From: Mycobacterium palustre
Lineage (GTDB): Bacteria; Actinomycetota; Actinomycetes; Mycobacteriales; Mycobacteriaceae
Assembly (NCBI RefSeq): GCF_002101785.1
Contig: NZ_LQPJ01000124.1
Location: 87,513 to 151,512 of the forward strand
Length of the DNA stretch: 64,000 nt
Reading direction: 5' to 3'
Positions within the stretch are counted from its first letter, which is position 1. Each line of letters starts with the position of its first letter. Made by a program: the position numbers and the translations under genes. Shown here piece after piece: positions 1 to 8,426 of the stretch. The notes under the pieces are model-generated. The model did no database searches. It saw nothing but the letters and a program-made list of their open reading frames with translations, and was not told the origin of the DNA.

Positions 1-607
1 CCGCCGCCGCCGCACCGCGTTCGTGGCAGAAGCCCGCGATCCAGATCGGCGGTTGCGGTCCCTGATAGGTCTCGGCGAAAGCCAACGCGGTGAACGAACC
101 GAGTTGACCGGTGTAGGACACCGACTCGCCGGCCCACAGCCGGCGGGTGATCTTCGCGCTTTCCACCATTGCCTTGGTCGTGGTCACCGGGATACCCATG
201 CCGCGGAACGCACCGGCCTCACCGCGGCCGAGCCCGAGCACGAAACGCGGACCGAAACACGAGTGCATCGTGGCGCCGAGTGCGGCCGGCATCCAGGGAT
301 GTCGCGTGGTCGGCACGATGATCCCGGTGACCAGCTCGAGGCGGGTCGTCAGCGCACCGATGCCCGCGAGGATGACGTCGGCTTCCTTCAGATCCCATCG
401 TTCGGAGATGAAGACGCGTCGAAAGCCGATCTGCTCGGCGTCGACCCCATCCTGGATGCCCTGAGCCGGGGTCCGGCCTTCGGTCTCGCGCTCGAACTTG
501 CTTCCATCCGAACTCACCGCGCCGGCGATGATGAAGGCGCTGAAATCGTCTGTCACAGGCGGGAGTTCGACGCTGCCGAGCTGTCCCTTATCTGCGGTAA
601 CGGTCAT
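1..607 (-). CDS. LLM-class F420-dependent oxidoreductase, C-terminus cut off by the window edge
   Basis: Reading the minus strand from an ATG at 607 gives about 202 open codons running off the left edge. The protein shows the luciferase-like core of F420-dependent oxidoreductases: ISERWDLKEADVILAGIGA, then TRHPWMPAALGATM and GPRFVLGLGRGE, then PPIWIAGFC. Such enzymes reduce or oxidise substrates with deazaflavin F420 in the cytoplasm; the substrate here is unknown. GAGGAG lies just upstream of the ATG. The protein is clearly paralogous to the gene at 18629 (same ISER/LSER, HP and GPRFVLGLGRG blocks). It is divergent from a TetR gene, and two perfect palindromes lie between them, so regulation by that TetR is likely. 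Confidence 0.9.
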   Translation of the reverse strand, partial: MTVTADKGQLGSVELPPVTDDFSAFIIAGAVSSDGSKFERETEGRTPAQGIQDGVDAEQIGFRRVFISERWDLKEADVILAGIGALTTRLELVTGIIVPTTRHPWMPAALGATMHSCFGPRFVLGLGRGEAGAFRGMGIPVTTTKAMVESAKITRRLWAGESVSYTGQLGSFTALAFAETYQGPQPPIWIAGFCHERGAAAA

Positions 608-642
608 CGGTCCGGACTCCTCGCTGAGTATTGAACGTATTT

Positions 643-657
643 CCGTACCTCGTACGG
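643..657. promoter_or_regulatory. TetR-type operator, copy 1
   Basis: Perfect inverted repeat CCGTAC-CTC-GTACGG between the divergent oxidoreductase and TetR genes. An identical-armed copy lies 30 bp downstream, centre to centre, about three helical turns, so two dimers could bind on the same face. Confidence 0.75.
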
Positions 658-672
658 AGTTTCTGTCTCGGA

Positions 673-687
673 CCGTACTGTGTACGG
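673..687. promoter_or_regulatory. TetR-type operator, copy 2, overlapping the TetR promoter
   Basis: Perfect inverted repeat CCGTAC-TGT-GTACGG. A -10-like TACTGT (676-681) lies inside the palindrome, seven bases before a GTG at 689. Binding here would block transcription of the TetR gene directly, which points to autorepression. Confidence 0.75.
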
Positions 688-688
688 T

Positions 689-1354
689 GTGGGAGTGTCA
701 AGAGAGTCGACGACCCTGCCCGCGAAGCGAGGGCCACGTCCCCGGCTCACCCGCGACGAGGTCCTGTCGGCGGCGCTGCGGGTCATCGACTCGGTCCCGC
801 CTAGCGCCTTCACGATGCGTCGGGTCGCCGATGATCTCGGCGTCGGGGTCATGACCTTGTACGGATACGTACGCAGCAAAGAAGAAATTCTGGAAGGCCT
901 TGTCGCGCAGCTCATGTCAGACCCCCTTCCCACCGCGGGGACGGCGCCGATCTGGGATGAGTGCCTGCGGGCCGAGGCGCGCCATCTGCACGGTGTCGGC
1001 CGCCGCCACCCGAACCTGGTGATCCTCGTGCTGGGTCAGCACTCGGCGACCCCCGGCTTGTTTCGTCTGCGTGAGCGGATGCTGACCGCCCTGCTGGACG
1101 CCGGCTTTACCGAGGTGACCGCGCTGCACGCCCTTGGCGTGCTGTGTAACTACGCGCTCGGCTTCGCGGGAGCGCAGGCGGCGGCGGCGCCGATCGACTT
1201 GCCGGAACGCATCCGAGAGCTGCCCGAGACCGAGTTTCCCAGCCTGTCCGGCCTGGCAACGGACTACGCCATCCACCTGGACGACGAGGCCTTCACCTTC
1301 GGTCTTGAACTGCTGATGGCCGGTTTGCAGGCGGAACTCGCCAAGGACGGATGA
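689..1354 (+). CDS. TetR/AcrR family transcriptional regulator
   Basis: About 221 residues. The N-terminal helix-turn-helix spans roughly residues 20-62 (LTRDEVLSAALRVID, then FTMRRVADDLGVGVMTLYGY). The C-terminal half is the helical ligand-binding domain of tetracycline-repressor type. I chose GTG 689 because the upstream in-frame GTG at 680 lies within the operator and 689 sits the right distance from a -10-like TACTGT for a leaderless message; GTG 695 is also possible. The gene is divergent from the F420-type oxidoreductase and most likely represses both. It resembles the TetR encoded at 17848-18507, which is also divergent from a luciferase-like gene. Confidence 0.88.
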   Translation: MGVSRESTTLPAKRGPRPRLTRDEVLSAALRVIDSVPPSAFTMRRVADDLGVGVMTLYGYVRSKEEILEGLVAQLMSDPLPTAGTAPIWDECLRAEARHLHGVGRRHPNLVILVLGQHSATPGLFRLRERMLTALLDAGFTEVTALHALGVLCNYALGFAGAQAAAAPIDLPERIRELPETEFPSLSGLATDYAIHLDDEAFTFGLELLMAGLQAELAKDG

Positions 1355-1396
1355 CGCTGAGCGGCGGTCGACGGCGCTGAGGCGCGGCCACTGCCG

Positions 1397-1413
1397 TCCG
1401 CGCGGCGCGCGGA
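1397..1413. terminator. Possible hairpin between convergent genes
   Basis: TCCGCGCG-G-CGCGCGGA is a perfect inverted repeat in the gap between the convergent TetR and P450 genes. As RNA it would fold with a three-base loop. There is no U-tract, so a terminator role is only suggested by position. Confidence 0.3.
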
Positions 1414-1487
1414 GCGAGTTCGACCGGAGTGCCATCGCCGACCCGACGCTAGATCCGGAATCGCGCGCGCCGTCGGGGCATCGACGA

Positions 1488-2750
1488 TCAGCCTCGGCCC
1501 ACGACCTCGGGTTCCAGCCGAATCGGCAGCGCCTCGGCGTAGCCGCTCAGCACCCGTGGTCCCGGCGTGAATGTTGCCGGCATCGCGAGGTAGCCGTTGA
1601 CCAGCGGAATCGTCGGATAGTGCCGGACCCGGTCCCGATCGATGCGGTAGTCCGGCAACCGGCGCAACACCTCCTCGAGGAGGATGGCGATCTCCACAGG
1701 AGCCAAAAACGCACCGAGGCAGCGGTGCATGCCGAACCCGAATGCCAGGTGTGTGCTGCCACGGTCGCGGTCGAAATTGATCCGCTCGGGATCGGTGAAG
1801 GTGGCGGGATCGGCATTCGCCGAACCAAGTGCGAGCCATACCCGGTCGCCCGGTTCGAGGTGCTGGTCGTTGATGTCGACCGGGCGGGCGACCGTGCGGG
1901 CGACTCCGGGGCCGGGCGTGAAATAGCGCAGCATCTCGTCGATCGCGGCGGGAATCAGCCCGGGGTCCGCTTGTAACCTAGCCCGCTGGTCGGGGTGCTC
2001 GTCCAAGTAGAGGAACATGCTGGCGATCAGCGCAGTGGAGGTGTCAACGCCCCCGTTGAGCAACATGAACACCATCTCGGTGACCGTTTCGTCGTCGATG
2101 GGCACGCCCTCGACCTCGGCATTGAGCAGCGCCTCGGTGAGATTGGTCGGCGGGGTGTGCGCCGTCGCGCGTCGCGCCTTGACGGTGGCGCGCAGGTCGT
2201 CCAGCAGCCCGGCGAGGTCGCGCGCAGAGCCCGGCTCACGGTAGACGGCCTTGTGCAGGATCGTCGCGTAGTCACTCCATTTCTCCAGCGACAAGCCGAA
2301 GTAGTCGAGCGAGACCATCGCGGGCAGCGGGTTGGCGATGTCGTCGACGAAATCGAGCTCACCGGCCTCGACCACGCGGTCGACGATCCAGGACACGATC
2401 TCCTGCATGCGGGGCCGGTAGTGCTCCACGGCCTTGCGTGACAGCCACGGTGCCAGCACTTGCCGATAGGCCTGTGACTGCGGAGGATCCATCTCCATCA
2501 TGCCCATCCGCACCGGGTTGGTCGGCACGGTCACCCCGCCCTTGACGACGGTGTCACCAAATGTCAGGTCGCGCCCGCAGACGAAAGTGTCGGACTCCCG
2601 CAACACCCGCTTGGCATCGTCGTAGCGGGTGAGGACATAAAAGCCCCCGTGCTGGTCGCTGTGCGCCACCGGGCATTCGTTGCGCATGCTGGCGTAAATC
2701 TCTCGCCAGTTCTGCGCAAAATCCTCGGAATGGTGGTCGAACTGCGTCAT
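1488..2750 (-). CDS. Cytochrome P450
   Basis: A 420-residue soluble bacterial P450, normal length. The haem loop FGFGMHRCLG places the axial cysteine at residue 344. The K-helix ExxR is EMLR, and the I-helix reads GGVDTST in place of the common AGxxTT. The enzyme should hydroxylate or epoxidise a small hydrophobic substrate using electrons from a ferredoxin/reductase that is not encoded nearby. The substrate cannot be read from sequence. The gene is divergent from an acyl-CoA ligase gene, and the shared 176-bp promoter holds two copies of the regional CGTTTGGT operator, so the two are probably co-regulated. Confidence 0.95.
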   Translation of the reverse strand: MTQFDHHSEDFAQNWREIYASMRNECPVAHSDQHGGFYVLTRYDDAKRVLRESDTFVCGRDLTFGDTVVKGGVTVPTNPVRMGMMEMDPPQSQAYRQVLAPWLSRKAVEHYRPRMQEIVSWIVDRVVEAGELDFVDDIANPLPAMVSLDYFGLSLEKWSDYATILHKAVYREPGSARDLAGLLDDLRATVKARRATAHTPPTNLTEALLNAEVEGVPIDDETVTEMVFMLLNGGVDTSTALIASMFLYLDEHPDQRARLQADPGLIPAAIDEMLRYFTPGPGVARTVARPVDINDQHLEPGDRVWLALGSANADPATFTDPERINFDRDRGSTHLAFGFGMHRCLGAFLAPVEIAILLEEVLRRLPDYRIDRDRVRHYPTIPLVNGYLAMPATFTPGPRVLSGYAEALPIRLEPEVVGRG

Positions 2751-2806
2751 GGTGATCTCCGGTTATCGACAGGGCCTCTTCGTCCGGCGCCATTGGGATG
2801 GACGAT

Positions 2807-2825
2807 ACCGATCAGCGTTTGGTAA
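2807..2825. promoter_or_regulatory. Regional operator (ACCAAnCAnCGTTTGGT family), site a
   Basis: ACCGATCAGCGTTTGGTAA, 56 bp upstream of the P450 start codon. It matches the recurrent imperfect palindrome seen in front of many genes up to 32.4 kb. Confidence 0.65.
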
Positions 2826-2881
2826 AACAACATTGCCCTGCCTGCCGAGCGGCTTCGGAGTGAGCATGGGCGCCTTTTACT

Positions 2882-2904
2882 ACCATTCATACGTCGTTTG
2901 GTAA
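2882..2904. promoter_or_regulatory. Regional operator, site b
   Basis: The half-site CGTTTGGTAA (2895-2904) is exact; the opposite ACCATTCAT half is three to four bases further away than in other copies. The site lies 22 bp before the acyl-CoA ligase start. Confidence 0.55.
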
Positions 2905-2926
2905 CTCCGTCGCGATTGGAGCGAAA

Positions 2927-4462
2927 TTGGCCTTCTTCGCCACCGACTGGGTGGATTACCATGCGCAGCACCGCCCGGATGCGCTCGCGCTCGGCTGCGC
3001 CGAAGACGGAATCCGAACGACGTGGGCTGAACTCGAGCAACGGGTGGCAGGTCTTGCCGCCACGCTGCGCGGACTCGGCGCCGGTCACGGTGACCGGGTT
3101 GCGCTGATCGCCGAGAATCATCCCCGGGTGTTCGAGGTGCAATTCGCGTGCATGCGCCTCGGGGCGCTGTTCGTCCCACTCAACTGGCGCCTGCATACCG
3201 CTGAGATCCAAGAGATATGTCTGGACGCTCAGCCACGCATCATTGTTTACGACGGTGTCTGGGCAGAGGTCGCTCTCGAGGTCGCCACCAAGGCAGGGAT
3301 CCCGCGTCAGCTCTCCTGGGATTGCCCGCAAGGCCCGATCGACTATGAAGATGCGATCTGGACAGCCAGGCCGTTGCGGGCGACGGGTGAGATCACGATG
3401 GATGACCCGACCCACATCCTCTATACGTCGGGCACCACGGGAAAGCCGAAGGGTGCCATCTCGACCAACTCGACTTTGGTGTGGCAGGCCCTCAGCGCCG
3501 CGCACACCACCGGCTTCTCACAACCCGGCTGCCACCATCTCAACCCGATGCCGTTGTTCCACGCCGGGGGACTGAACGTGATGGCCAATTCGATTCTTTA
3601 CTTCGGCGGGGCAGTGACGACGATGGCGCGCTTCGACCCCGAGCAGGTGCTGCAGCAGATGCTGAGCCGGCAGCCGCCGATCACGCATTTCGCCGCGATT
3701 CCACTGATGTACCAGCGCATCGCCGACCTGCCCGGCTTCTCGAGTGCGAACCTGTCGCACCTTCGGCACGGGGTGATCGCCGGGGCGGTCGCCGGACCGG
3801 AGTTGCTACAGCGGTGGGCCGACCACGGTTTTCCGCTTCAGCCTCAGTACGGCGGCACCGAGATGGGGCCGATGGCAACGGTTTTGGACAACGAAAGGGC
3901 GAACATCGGCGTCGCCAAGAAGGGGTCGACGGGCCGCGCGGCACCACACACCCAGATCAGGTTGGTCGATTCCGCCGGCCGTGACGTCGAAACCGGGGTG
4001 ACGGGTGAAATCTGGTTGCGCGGTCCGAGCATCACCGTCGGCTACTGGGGGCAGGACAAGGCCGCATACTTCACCGAGGACGGCTGGTTCAAGACGGGCG
4101 ACGCCGCCTACCGCGACGTCGACGGCTTCTACTACCCGTCGGGACGCACCAAGGAGATGTTCAAATCAGGCGGCGAGAACGTCTACCCGGCCGAGGTCGA
4201 GCAGGTGCTCGCTCTGCATCCGCACGTCGGTGACGTCGCCGTTGTCGGCGTCACCGACGCGACGTGGGGCGAAGTCGGGCTGGCGGTCGTGGTACCGGCC
4301 CCGGGCACGGCAGTGACCCTCGACGAGCTCAACGCCTTTGCCGCGCAGCGGTTGGCGCGCTACAAGCTGCCCAAGCGACTGTCGGTGGTGGATCAGTTGC
4401 CACGCAACGTGACCGGCAAGGTGTCCAGGGCGCAGCTCAAGTTGGACTACGGCAGCAATTAA
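2927..4462 (+). CDS. AMP-forming acyl-CoA ligase (FadD-like)
   Basis: 511 residues, typical for the ANL superfamily. The P-loop-like motif is ILYTSGTTGKPKG, then QYGGTEMGP for adenylate binding, GWFKTGDAAYRDVDG at the hinge, and the C-terminal lysine motif in RNVTGKVSRAQ. It should activate a carboxylic acid to its acyl-CoA through an acyl-AMP. It closely resembles the ligases at 8427 and 28405 (shared MPLFHAGGLN or PFFHAAGLN blocks), so this is a small paralogous set. The start is TTG with a weak GGAG-like site. It lies under two regional operators shared with the divergent P450. Confidence 0.93.
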   Translation: MAFFATDWVDYHAQHRPDALALGCAEDGIRTTWAELEQRVAGLAATLRGLGAGHGDRVALIAENHPRVFEVQFACMRLGALFVPLNWRLHTAEIQEICLDAQPRIIVYDGVWAEVALEVATKAGIPRQLSWDCPQGPIDYEDAIWTARPLRATGEITMDDPTHILYTSGTTGKPKGAISTNSTLVWQALSAAHTTGFSQPGCHHLNPMPLFHAGGLNVMANSILYFGGAVTTMARFDPEQVLQQMLSRQPPITHFAAIPLMYQRIADLPGFSSANLSHLRHGVIAGAVAGPELLQRWADHGFPLQPQYGGTEMGPMATVLDNERANIGVAKKGSTGRAAPHTQIRLVDSAGRDVETGVTGEIWLRGPSITVGYWGQDKAAYFTEDGWFKTGDAAYRDVDGFYYPSGRTKEMFKSGGENVYPAEVEQVLALHPHVGDVAVVGVTDATWGEVGLAVVVPAPGTAVTLDELNAFAAQRLARYKLPKRLSVVDQLPRNVTGKVSRAQLKLDYGSN

Positions 4463-4503
4463 GAGTCGCCCGGCCGCTCCGGCGGTCGTGCCGACGGCCG
4501 ACA

Positions 4504-6141
4504 TCAGGTCGCGTGCTGTGCCAGTCGTGCGTTGTCCGACGTGCGTGTTCTCCCTTTGCGCAGGTCGCGCAGCAGGGTGCGGGCAGCTTGCTGACCGGGC
4601 AGGCCGGATACCGAGGGCCCCGGGTGGGTGCCGCCGCCGCTGAGATATAGGCCCGGCACCGGTGTCCGGTAGCCCCCGAAACCCCACGCCGGCCGGAATG
4701 GGCCGAGGTGCATCATCGTCATGTCGACGTGGTAGACGTTGCCGGTGGGCACGCTGGTTCGCGCCATCATCTCCGGTGGTGACTCGACCCAGCGAGCGAC
4801 CTCCAAAGACTCGAAGCCGTCCAGGTAACTCATTGCGTGTTCGACCAGAGCCTTCTCCGTGGCGGCCTTCATGTCGTCCCACCCTTCGGCGGGTTCCAAC
4901 GGCACCCATCCCGACCACAGGCTCAGACAGTCTTGGCCGGCGGGCGCCAGGGTTGAGTCCATCGCGGTGTTGATCATGCTCGCGTAAGGCAGTGGGTCGG
5001 GCAGTCGGCCGCTACCCGCGTCGGTGATCGCCCGGCAGATATCGTCGATGCTTCCCACGACGTGGGTGGGCGTCCGTAGATCGAGTCCGTCGGTGCGCGC
5101 GGCGTTGTGCCGCTTCAACTGCAGCTTGCCGCGAAAAGCGACCTGAATCTTGAAGTGTGCGCAGTTGCCGCTACGCGTCGGTATGTGTGAAGCGCGCGCG
5201 GCCATGCGTTCTGACAATGCACCGTCCGGTAGCCATTTGTTCAACACCTGCGTCGGCTCGGTCGCCGTCAGCACGGTGCGGGCGCGCAGCTCCGCACCCG
5301 TGGTCAGCCGCACGCCGGCGATGTGACCGCCGTCGAGCAGCAGTTCTTGGACGCGGGCAGACGTCTGGACCCGGCCGCCGGCCGCGACCAGTGAGCGTTC
5401 CAGCGCTCGTGGCAGCATGCCCATCCCGCCCCGCGGACGTGCCATGCCGACACGCATGATCAGCGGGACGATCAGCAAGTTGATCCCGGTGTGCTCCATG
5501 GTGATCGGCGAACCGAAGTTAGCGAGCTGAGCCAGGCCGCTTTGCACTAGCGGATGTTCGAACCGCTCCTGAATCGCCTGGGCGGCCGAAACGGTGGCCA
5601 ACGAGGCGAGGGTGGGGATACCGCGTGGGCGGCGCAGCTTGCTCGCGGCGCGCAGCACGCTGCCCAGATCGGGTCGCGTCGGATTGGTCGCCATCAGTTC
5701 GATCGCGGCATCCGATATCGGCATCAGCTGCTCGATGAGCTGTTCGAAAGTCCGGGCGTCGCGCCGGGAGAAATGTGCTACCTCTGCCACGGTGCGGTCG
5801 ACGTCGCGCCAGAACGCGAGCGACCCGCCGTCGGGGGCGAGCGCTACGTACGGGGGATCGACGTCGATCTCGTGGTAGCCGTACCGGGCGAGCTCGAGAT
5901 CCCTGGGAACCGTCGAGGCTCGAAGCGATATGACGTCGTCTGCGCAGGGGCTGAACCAGTGCTCGGGCGCTTCGGGGATCAGGATCTCCGTGGTCGTACA
6001 GCCCCCGAGCACATCGCGGCTTTCCAGCACCAGGACGTCCAGCCCGGCTCGAGCGAGATAGCACGCGGCTACCAGCCCATTGTGGCCGCCGCCGACAACG
6101 AGGACATCCGCGACGCGCTCTGTGGACAAGGGTCCGCTCAC
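4504..6141 (-). CDS. FAD-dependent oxidoreductase of the phytoene-desaturase (CrtI) type
   Basis: About 545 residues. The N-terminus carries the dinucleotide fold VVGGGHNGLVAACYLARAGL followed by the acidic E of VLESRD, and the C-terminal FAD-contact region reads PVPGLYLSGGGTHPGPSVSG. The CrtI-like family includes carotenoid desaturases and isomerases, but many actinobacterial members have no known substrate. The GTG at 6141 was chosen because AGGAG lies eight bases upstream; a TTG at 6198 would add 19 unlikely residues. The gene is paralogous to the one ending at 49813. It is convergent with the upstream acyl-CoA ligase and divergent from the aldehyde dehydrogenase, with three operator-like sites between them. 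Confidence 0.9.
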   Translation of the reverse strand: MSGPLSTERVADVLVVGGGHNGLVAACYLARAGLDVLVLESRDVLGGCTTTEILIPEAPEHWFSPCADDVISLRASTVPRDLELARYGYHEIDVDPPYVALAPDGGSLAFWRDVDRTVAEVAHFSRRDARTFEQLIEQLMPISDAAIELMATNPTRPDLGSVLRAASKLRRPRGIPTLASLATVSAAQAIQERFEHPLVQSGLAQLANFGSPITMEHTGINLLIVPLIMRVGMARPRGGMGMLPRALERSLVAAGGRVQTSARVQELLLDGGHIAGVRLTTGAELRARTVLTATEPTQVLNKWLPDGALSERMAARASHIPTRSGNCAHFKIQVAFRGKLQLKRHNAARTDGLDLRTPTHVVGSIDDICRAITDAGSGRLPDPLPYASMINTAMDSTLAPAGQDCLSLWSGWVPLEPAEGWDDMKAATEKALVEHAMSYLDGFESLEVARWVESPPEMMARTSVPTGNVYHVDMTMMHLGPFRPAWGFGGYRTPVPGLYLSGGGTHPGPSVSGLPGQQAARTLLRDLRKGRTRTSDNARLAQHAT

Positions 6142-6193
6142 TGACTGTCTCCTCACCACGATGTGTTCGAGCAGCGTGTTGGGAGCTGAGGTT

Positions 6194-6209
6194 ATCAAAC
6201 AACGTTAGG
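6194..6209. promoter_or_regulatory. Regional operator, site c
   Basis: ATCAAACAACGTTAGG, an imperfect copy in the divergent promoter between the CrtI-like and aldehyde dehydrogenase genes. Confidence 0.5.
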
Positions 6210-6212
6210 CTG

Positions 6213-6230
6213 CTCAATGCCGTTTGGTGG
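6213..6230. promoter_or_regulatory. Regional operator, site d
   Basis: CTCAATGCCGTTTGGTGG, directly next to site c. The right half CGTTTGGT is exact and the left half is weaker. Confidence 0.5.
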
Positions 6231-6269
6231 AGGAAGTGTTACGGACGCCGGCCGATACTTTCGGAGTAA

Positions 6270-6288
6270 ACCAATCAGTGTTAGCTTT
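6270..6288. promoter_or_regulatory. Regional operator, site e
   Basis: ACCAATCAGTGTTAGCTTT. It nearly matches the copy at 19814 (shared CCAATCA and GTTAG). It lies about 90 bp before the aldehyde dehydrogenase ATG. Confidence 0.55.
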
Positions 6289-6375
6289 ACACGCTGTGAG
6301 TGCGGTCACCTGGCGCTACCAGCCGGGCCGCATCGACTGCCTGCTACCTCACTCGAGAAAGAGAAGGCGAGAACT

Positions 6376-7776
6376 ATGGTCGCGATGACGATCAACGGGA
6401 ACAAAGTCCACGCGCAGGCAACCTTTGACGTGATCAATCCCGCGACGGGCGACGTGGTGGGTCAAGCGCCGGAGTGCTCCGTCGAGCAACTCAATGACAC
6501 GCTGGAAAGTGCGCAAGCCGCCGGGCGGTCGTGGCGGCTGGAAGAAGCCGAGCGACGCAAAGCGCTACTGCGGCTGGCGGACGCGATCGCCGCTGCCCAC
6601 AGCGAACTCGCGACCACGCTGACAGCGGAGACGGGCAAGCCCGCCCCGCTGTCCGCCAGTGAGGTGCAGATCTGCGTCGCGTGGTTGCAGGTTTTCGCCC
6701 AGATGGAAATCCCGCGGCGGATCCTGCAGGACGACAGCAGCGCGCTCATCGAAGTCGCGCAGCGGCCCATCGGTGTTGTCGGCGCGATCACGCCGTGGAA
6801 TTTCCCGCTGGGGCTAGCGATGTGGAAGATCGCGCCGGCGCTGTTGGCCGGCAACACCGTCGTCGTCAAGCCCTCGCCCTTCACCCCGATGGCAACCCTG
6901 CTGCTGGGCGAGATCATGGGCGAGGTATTGCCGCCCGGCGTGCTGAACGTGATCTCGGGTGGAGACGATTTGGGACGGGCGCTGGTAGCGCATCCGATTC
7001 CCCGCAAAATCACCTTCACCGGTTCGATCGCCGGCGGCAAGAATGTCGCCGTGGCGGCCGGCGCCGACCTCAAGCGGCTGACATTGGAACTCGGCGGCAA
7101 CGACGCTGCAATCCTGTTGCCTGGCGCCGATCTGGCTTCGGTGATCCCGGCGCTGCTCGGCGTGGCTTTCTTCAATACCGGCCAGGCGTGCGCCCTGCCC
7201 AAGCGGATCTACGTGCCGGACGGGGTGTACGCCGAGGCGATCGAGGCCTTCGGAGCCGCAGCATCGGCGATCGCGGTCGGTGACCCGACCGATCCGGCCA
7301 CGCAAATGGGTCCGCTGTCCACCCGACCGCAGTTCGAACGCGTCAAAGGCCTGGTGCAGGACGCCGTGGCCAACGGTGCCCGGGTCGTCGCCGGTGGTGA
7401 CGCGATCGACGGGCCGGGCTACTACTTCAAGCCCACCATCCTCGCCGATGTCGCCGAGGGTGTCGCGGTCGTCGATGAGGAGCAGTTCGGTCCGGTGCTG
7501 CCGATCCTGCGCTATTCGCGGGTGGACGAAGCGGTCGAGCGGGCCAACGCGACGATGTACGGCCTGTGCGGTTCGGTGTGGGGCTCCGATGAAGTGGCTG
7601 CCCGTGAGGTGGCCGAACGCCTCGAGTGCGGTACAGCCTTCGTCAACACCCACGCGGCGCTGCTGCCGACGGTGCCGTTCGGTGGCGCCAAATGGAGCGG
7701 CATCGGTGTGGAGAACGGGGTCGACGGGCTGCTGGCGTTCACCGAGCCTCAAGTGGTGCATACCGCACGAGCCTGA
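6376..7776 (+). CDS. NAD(P)-dependent aldehyde dehydrogenase
   Basis: 466 residues from ATG 6376, which has a GA-rich ribosome site upstream. The open frame extends to 6217, but that extension does not look like protein and contains operator site e. Family motifs are present: the cofactor segment TPWNFPLG, the general-base Glu238 in TLELGGN, and the nucleophile Cys272 in TGQACALPK. It should oxidise an aldehyde to the acid, which would feed the nearby acyl-CoA ligases. It is followed at 58 bp by a pyridoxamine-oxidase-like gene and then another ligase gene, probably one operon. Confidence 0.94.
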   Translation: MVAMTINGNKVHAQATFDVINPATGDVVGQAPECSVEQLNDTLESAQAAGRSWRLEEAERRKALLRLADAIAAAHSELATTLTAETGKPAPLSASEVQICVAWLQVFAQMEIPRRILQDDSSALIEVAQRPIGVVGAITPWNFPLGLAMWKIAPALLAGNTVVVKPSPFTPMATLLLGEIMGEVLPPGVLNVISGGDDLGRALVAHPIPRKITFTGSIAGGKNVAVAAGADLKRLTLELGGNDAAILLPGADLASVIPALLGVAFFNTGQACALPKRIYVPDGVYAEAIEAFGAAASAIAVGDPTDPATQMGPLSTRPQFERVKGLVQDAVANGARVVAGGDAIDGPGYYFKPTILADVAEGVAVVDEEQFGPVLPILRYSRVDEAVERANATMYGLCGSVWGSDEVAAREVAERLECGTAFVNTHAALLPTVPFGGAKWSGIGVENGVDGLLAFTEPQVVHTARA

Positions 7777-7833
7777 CGTCACGTCGGACGTGTCACGAAA
7801 CCTGTTGAGCAACCGCATGGAAGGACATGCTCG

Positions 7834-8358
7834 ATGACCCGAAGTTCCTCGCCGCCCTCACGTGGCGACGTTCAGGTTGACTCGCTCGCTGATGCCCGCG
7901 CGTTCACACTCAGCGACGAGGAGGTCGCGCAACTGCTGGCAGAGCAATTCGAGTGCACCTTCTGCTGGACGAACCGCGCTGGCGACCCGGTCGCGCTGAC
8001 TGAGGCTTTCATTCACGCTGAAGGCGCAATCTGGTTGTGCGCCGAGGAATCCCGGGTTCGCGTCAAAGCGATCATGCGCGATCCCCGCTCGTGCGTGGTC
8101 ATCTCTTCGATGGGCACCTCGATGGGTCATTCAAAGTCGGTTTCCTTCAAGGGAATTAGCGAGGTCGTCCGGGAACGCCAACGCATTCTGTGGTTCCTGG
8201 CCGAGATCGCCCGCCGCTACGACCCGCACGACGAGCAGGCGCAGCAGGCCCATGCTCGCGCAGCCGATCACCCGGGGCGCGTCGTGATCAAGTTCGTGCC
8301 CACCGTGCGGACGAATGCCTTCGATGGCCATCGGGCACGTAGGAGAAGGGCGGGCTGA
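7834..8358 (+). CDS. Pyridoxamine 5'-phosphate oxidase-like (split-barrel flavin/F420) protein
   Basis: 174 residues. The sequence fits the small split-barrel fold: FTLSDEEVAQLLAEQFECTFCWTN is followed by beta strands with ALTEAFIHAEGAIWLC, RVKAIMRDPRSCVVISS and a late VVIKFVP strand. Actinobacterial members bind FMN, F420 or haem and have diverse redox roles; which one applies here cannot be told. It starts 57 bp after the aldehyde dehydrogenase gene and is followed closely by an acyl-CoA ligase gene, so it probably belongs to that operon. Confidence 0.8.
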   Translation: MTRSSSPPSRGDVQVDSLADARAFTLSDEEVAQLLAEQFECTFCWTNRAGDPVALTEAFIHAEGAIWLCAEESRVRVKAIMRDPRSCVVISSMGTSMGHSKSVSFKGISEVVRERQRILWFLAEIARRYDPHDEQAQQAHARAADHPGRVVIKFVPTVRTNAFDGHRARRRRAG

Positions 8359-8426
8359 CGAAACATGCATTGTTCGTACATCGTTGCCACGACGCCGGCT
8401 TCAGACGGTCGTGCCCCCTGGTGACA

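Noticed and set aside
23..634. 203-codon plus-strand frame at the left edge
   Set aside because: Opposite to the F420-type oxidoreductase frame, which has unmistakable motifs.
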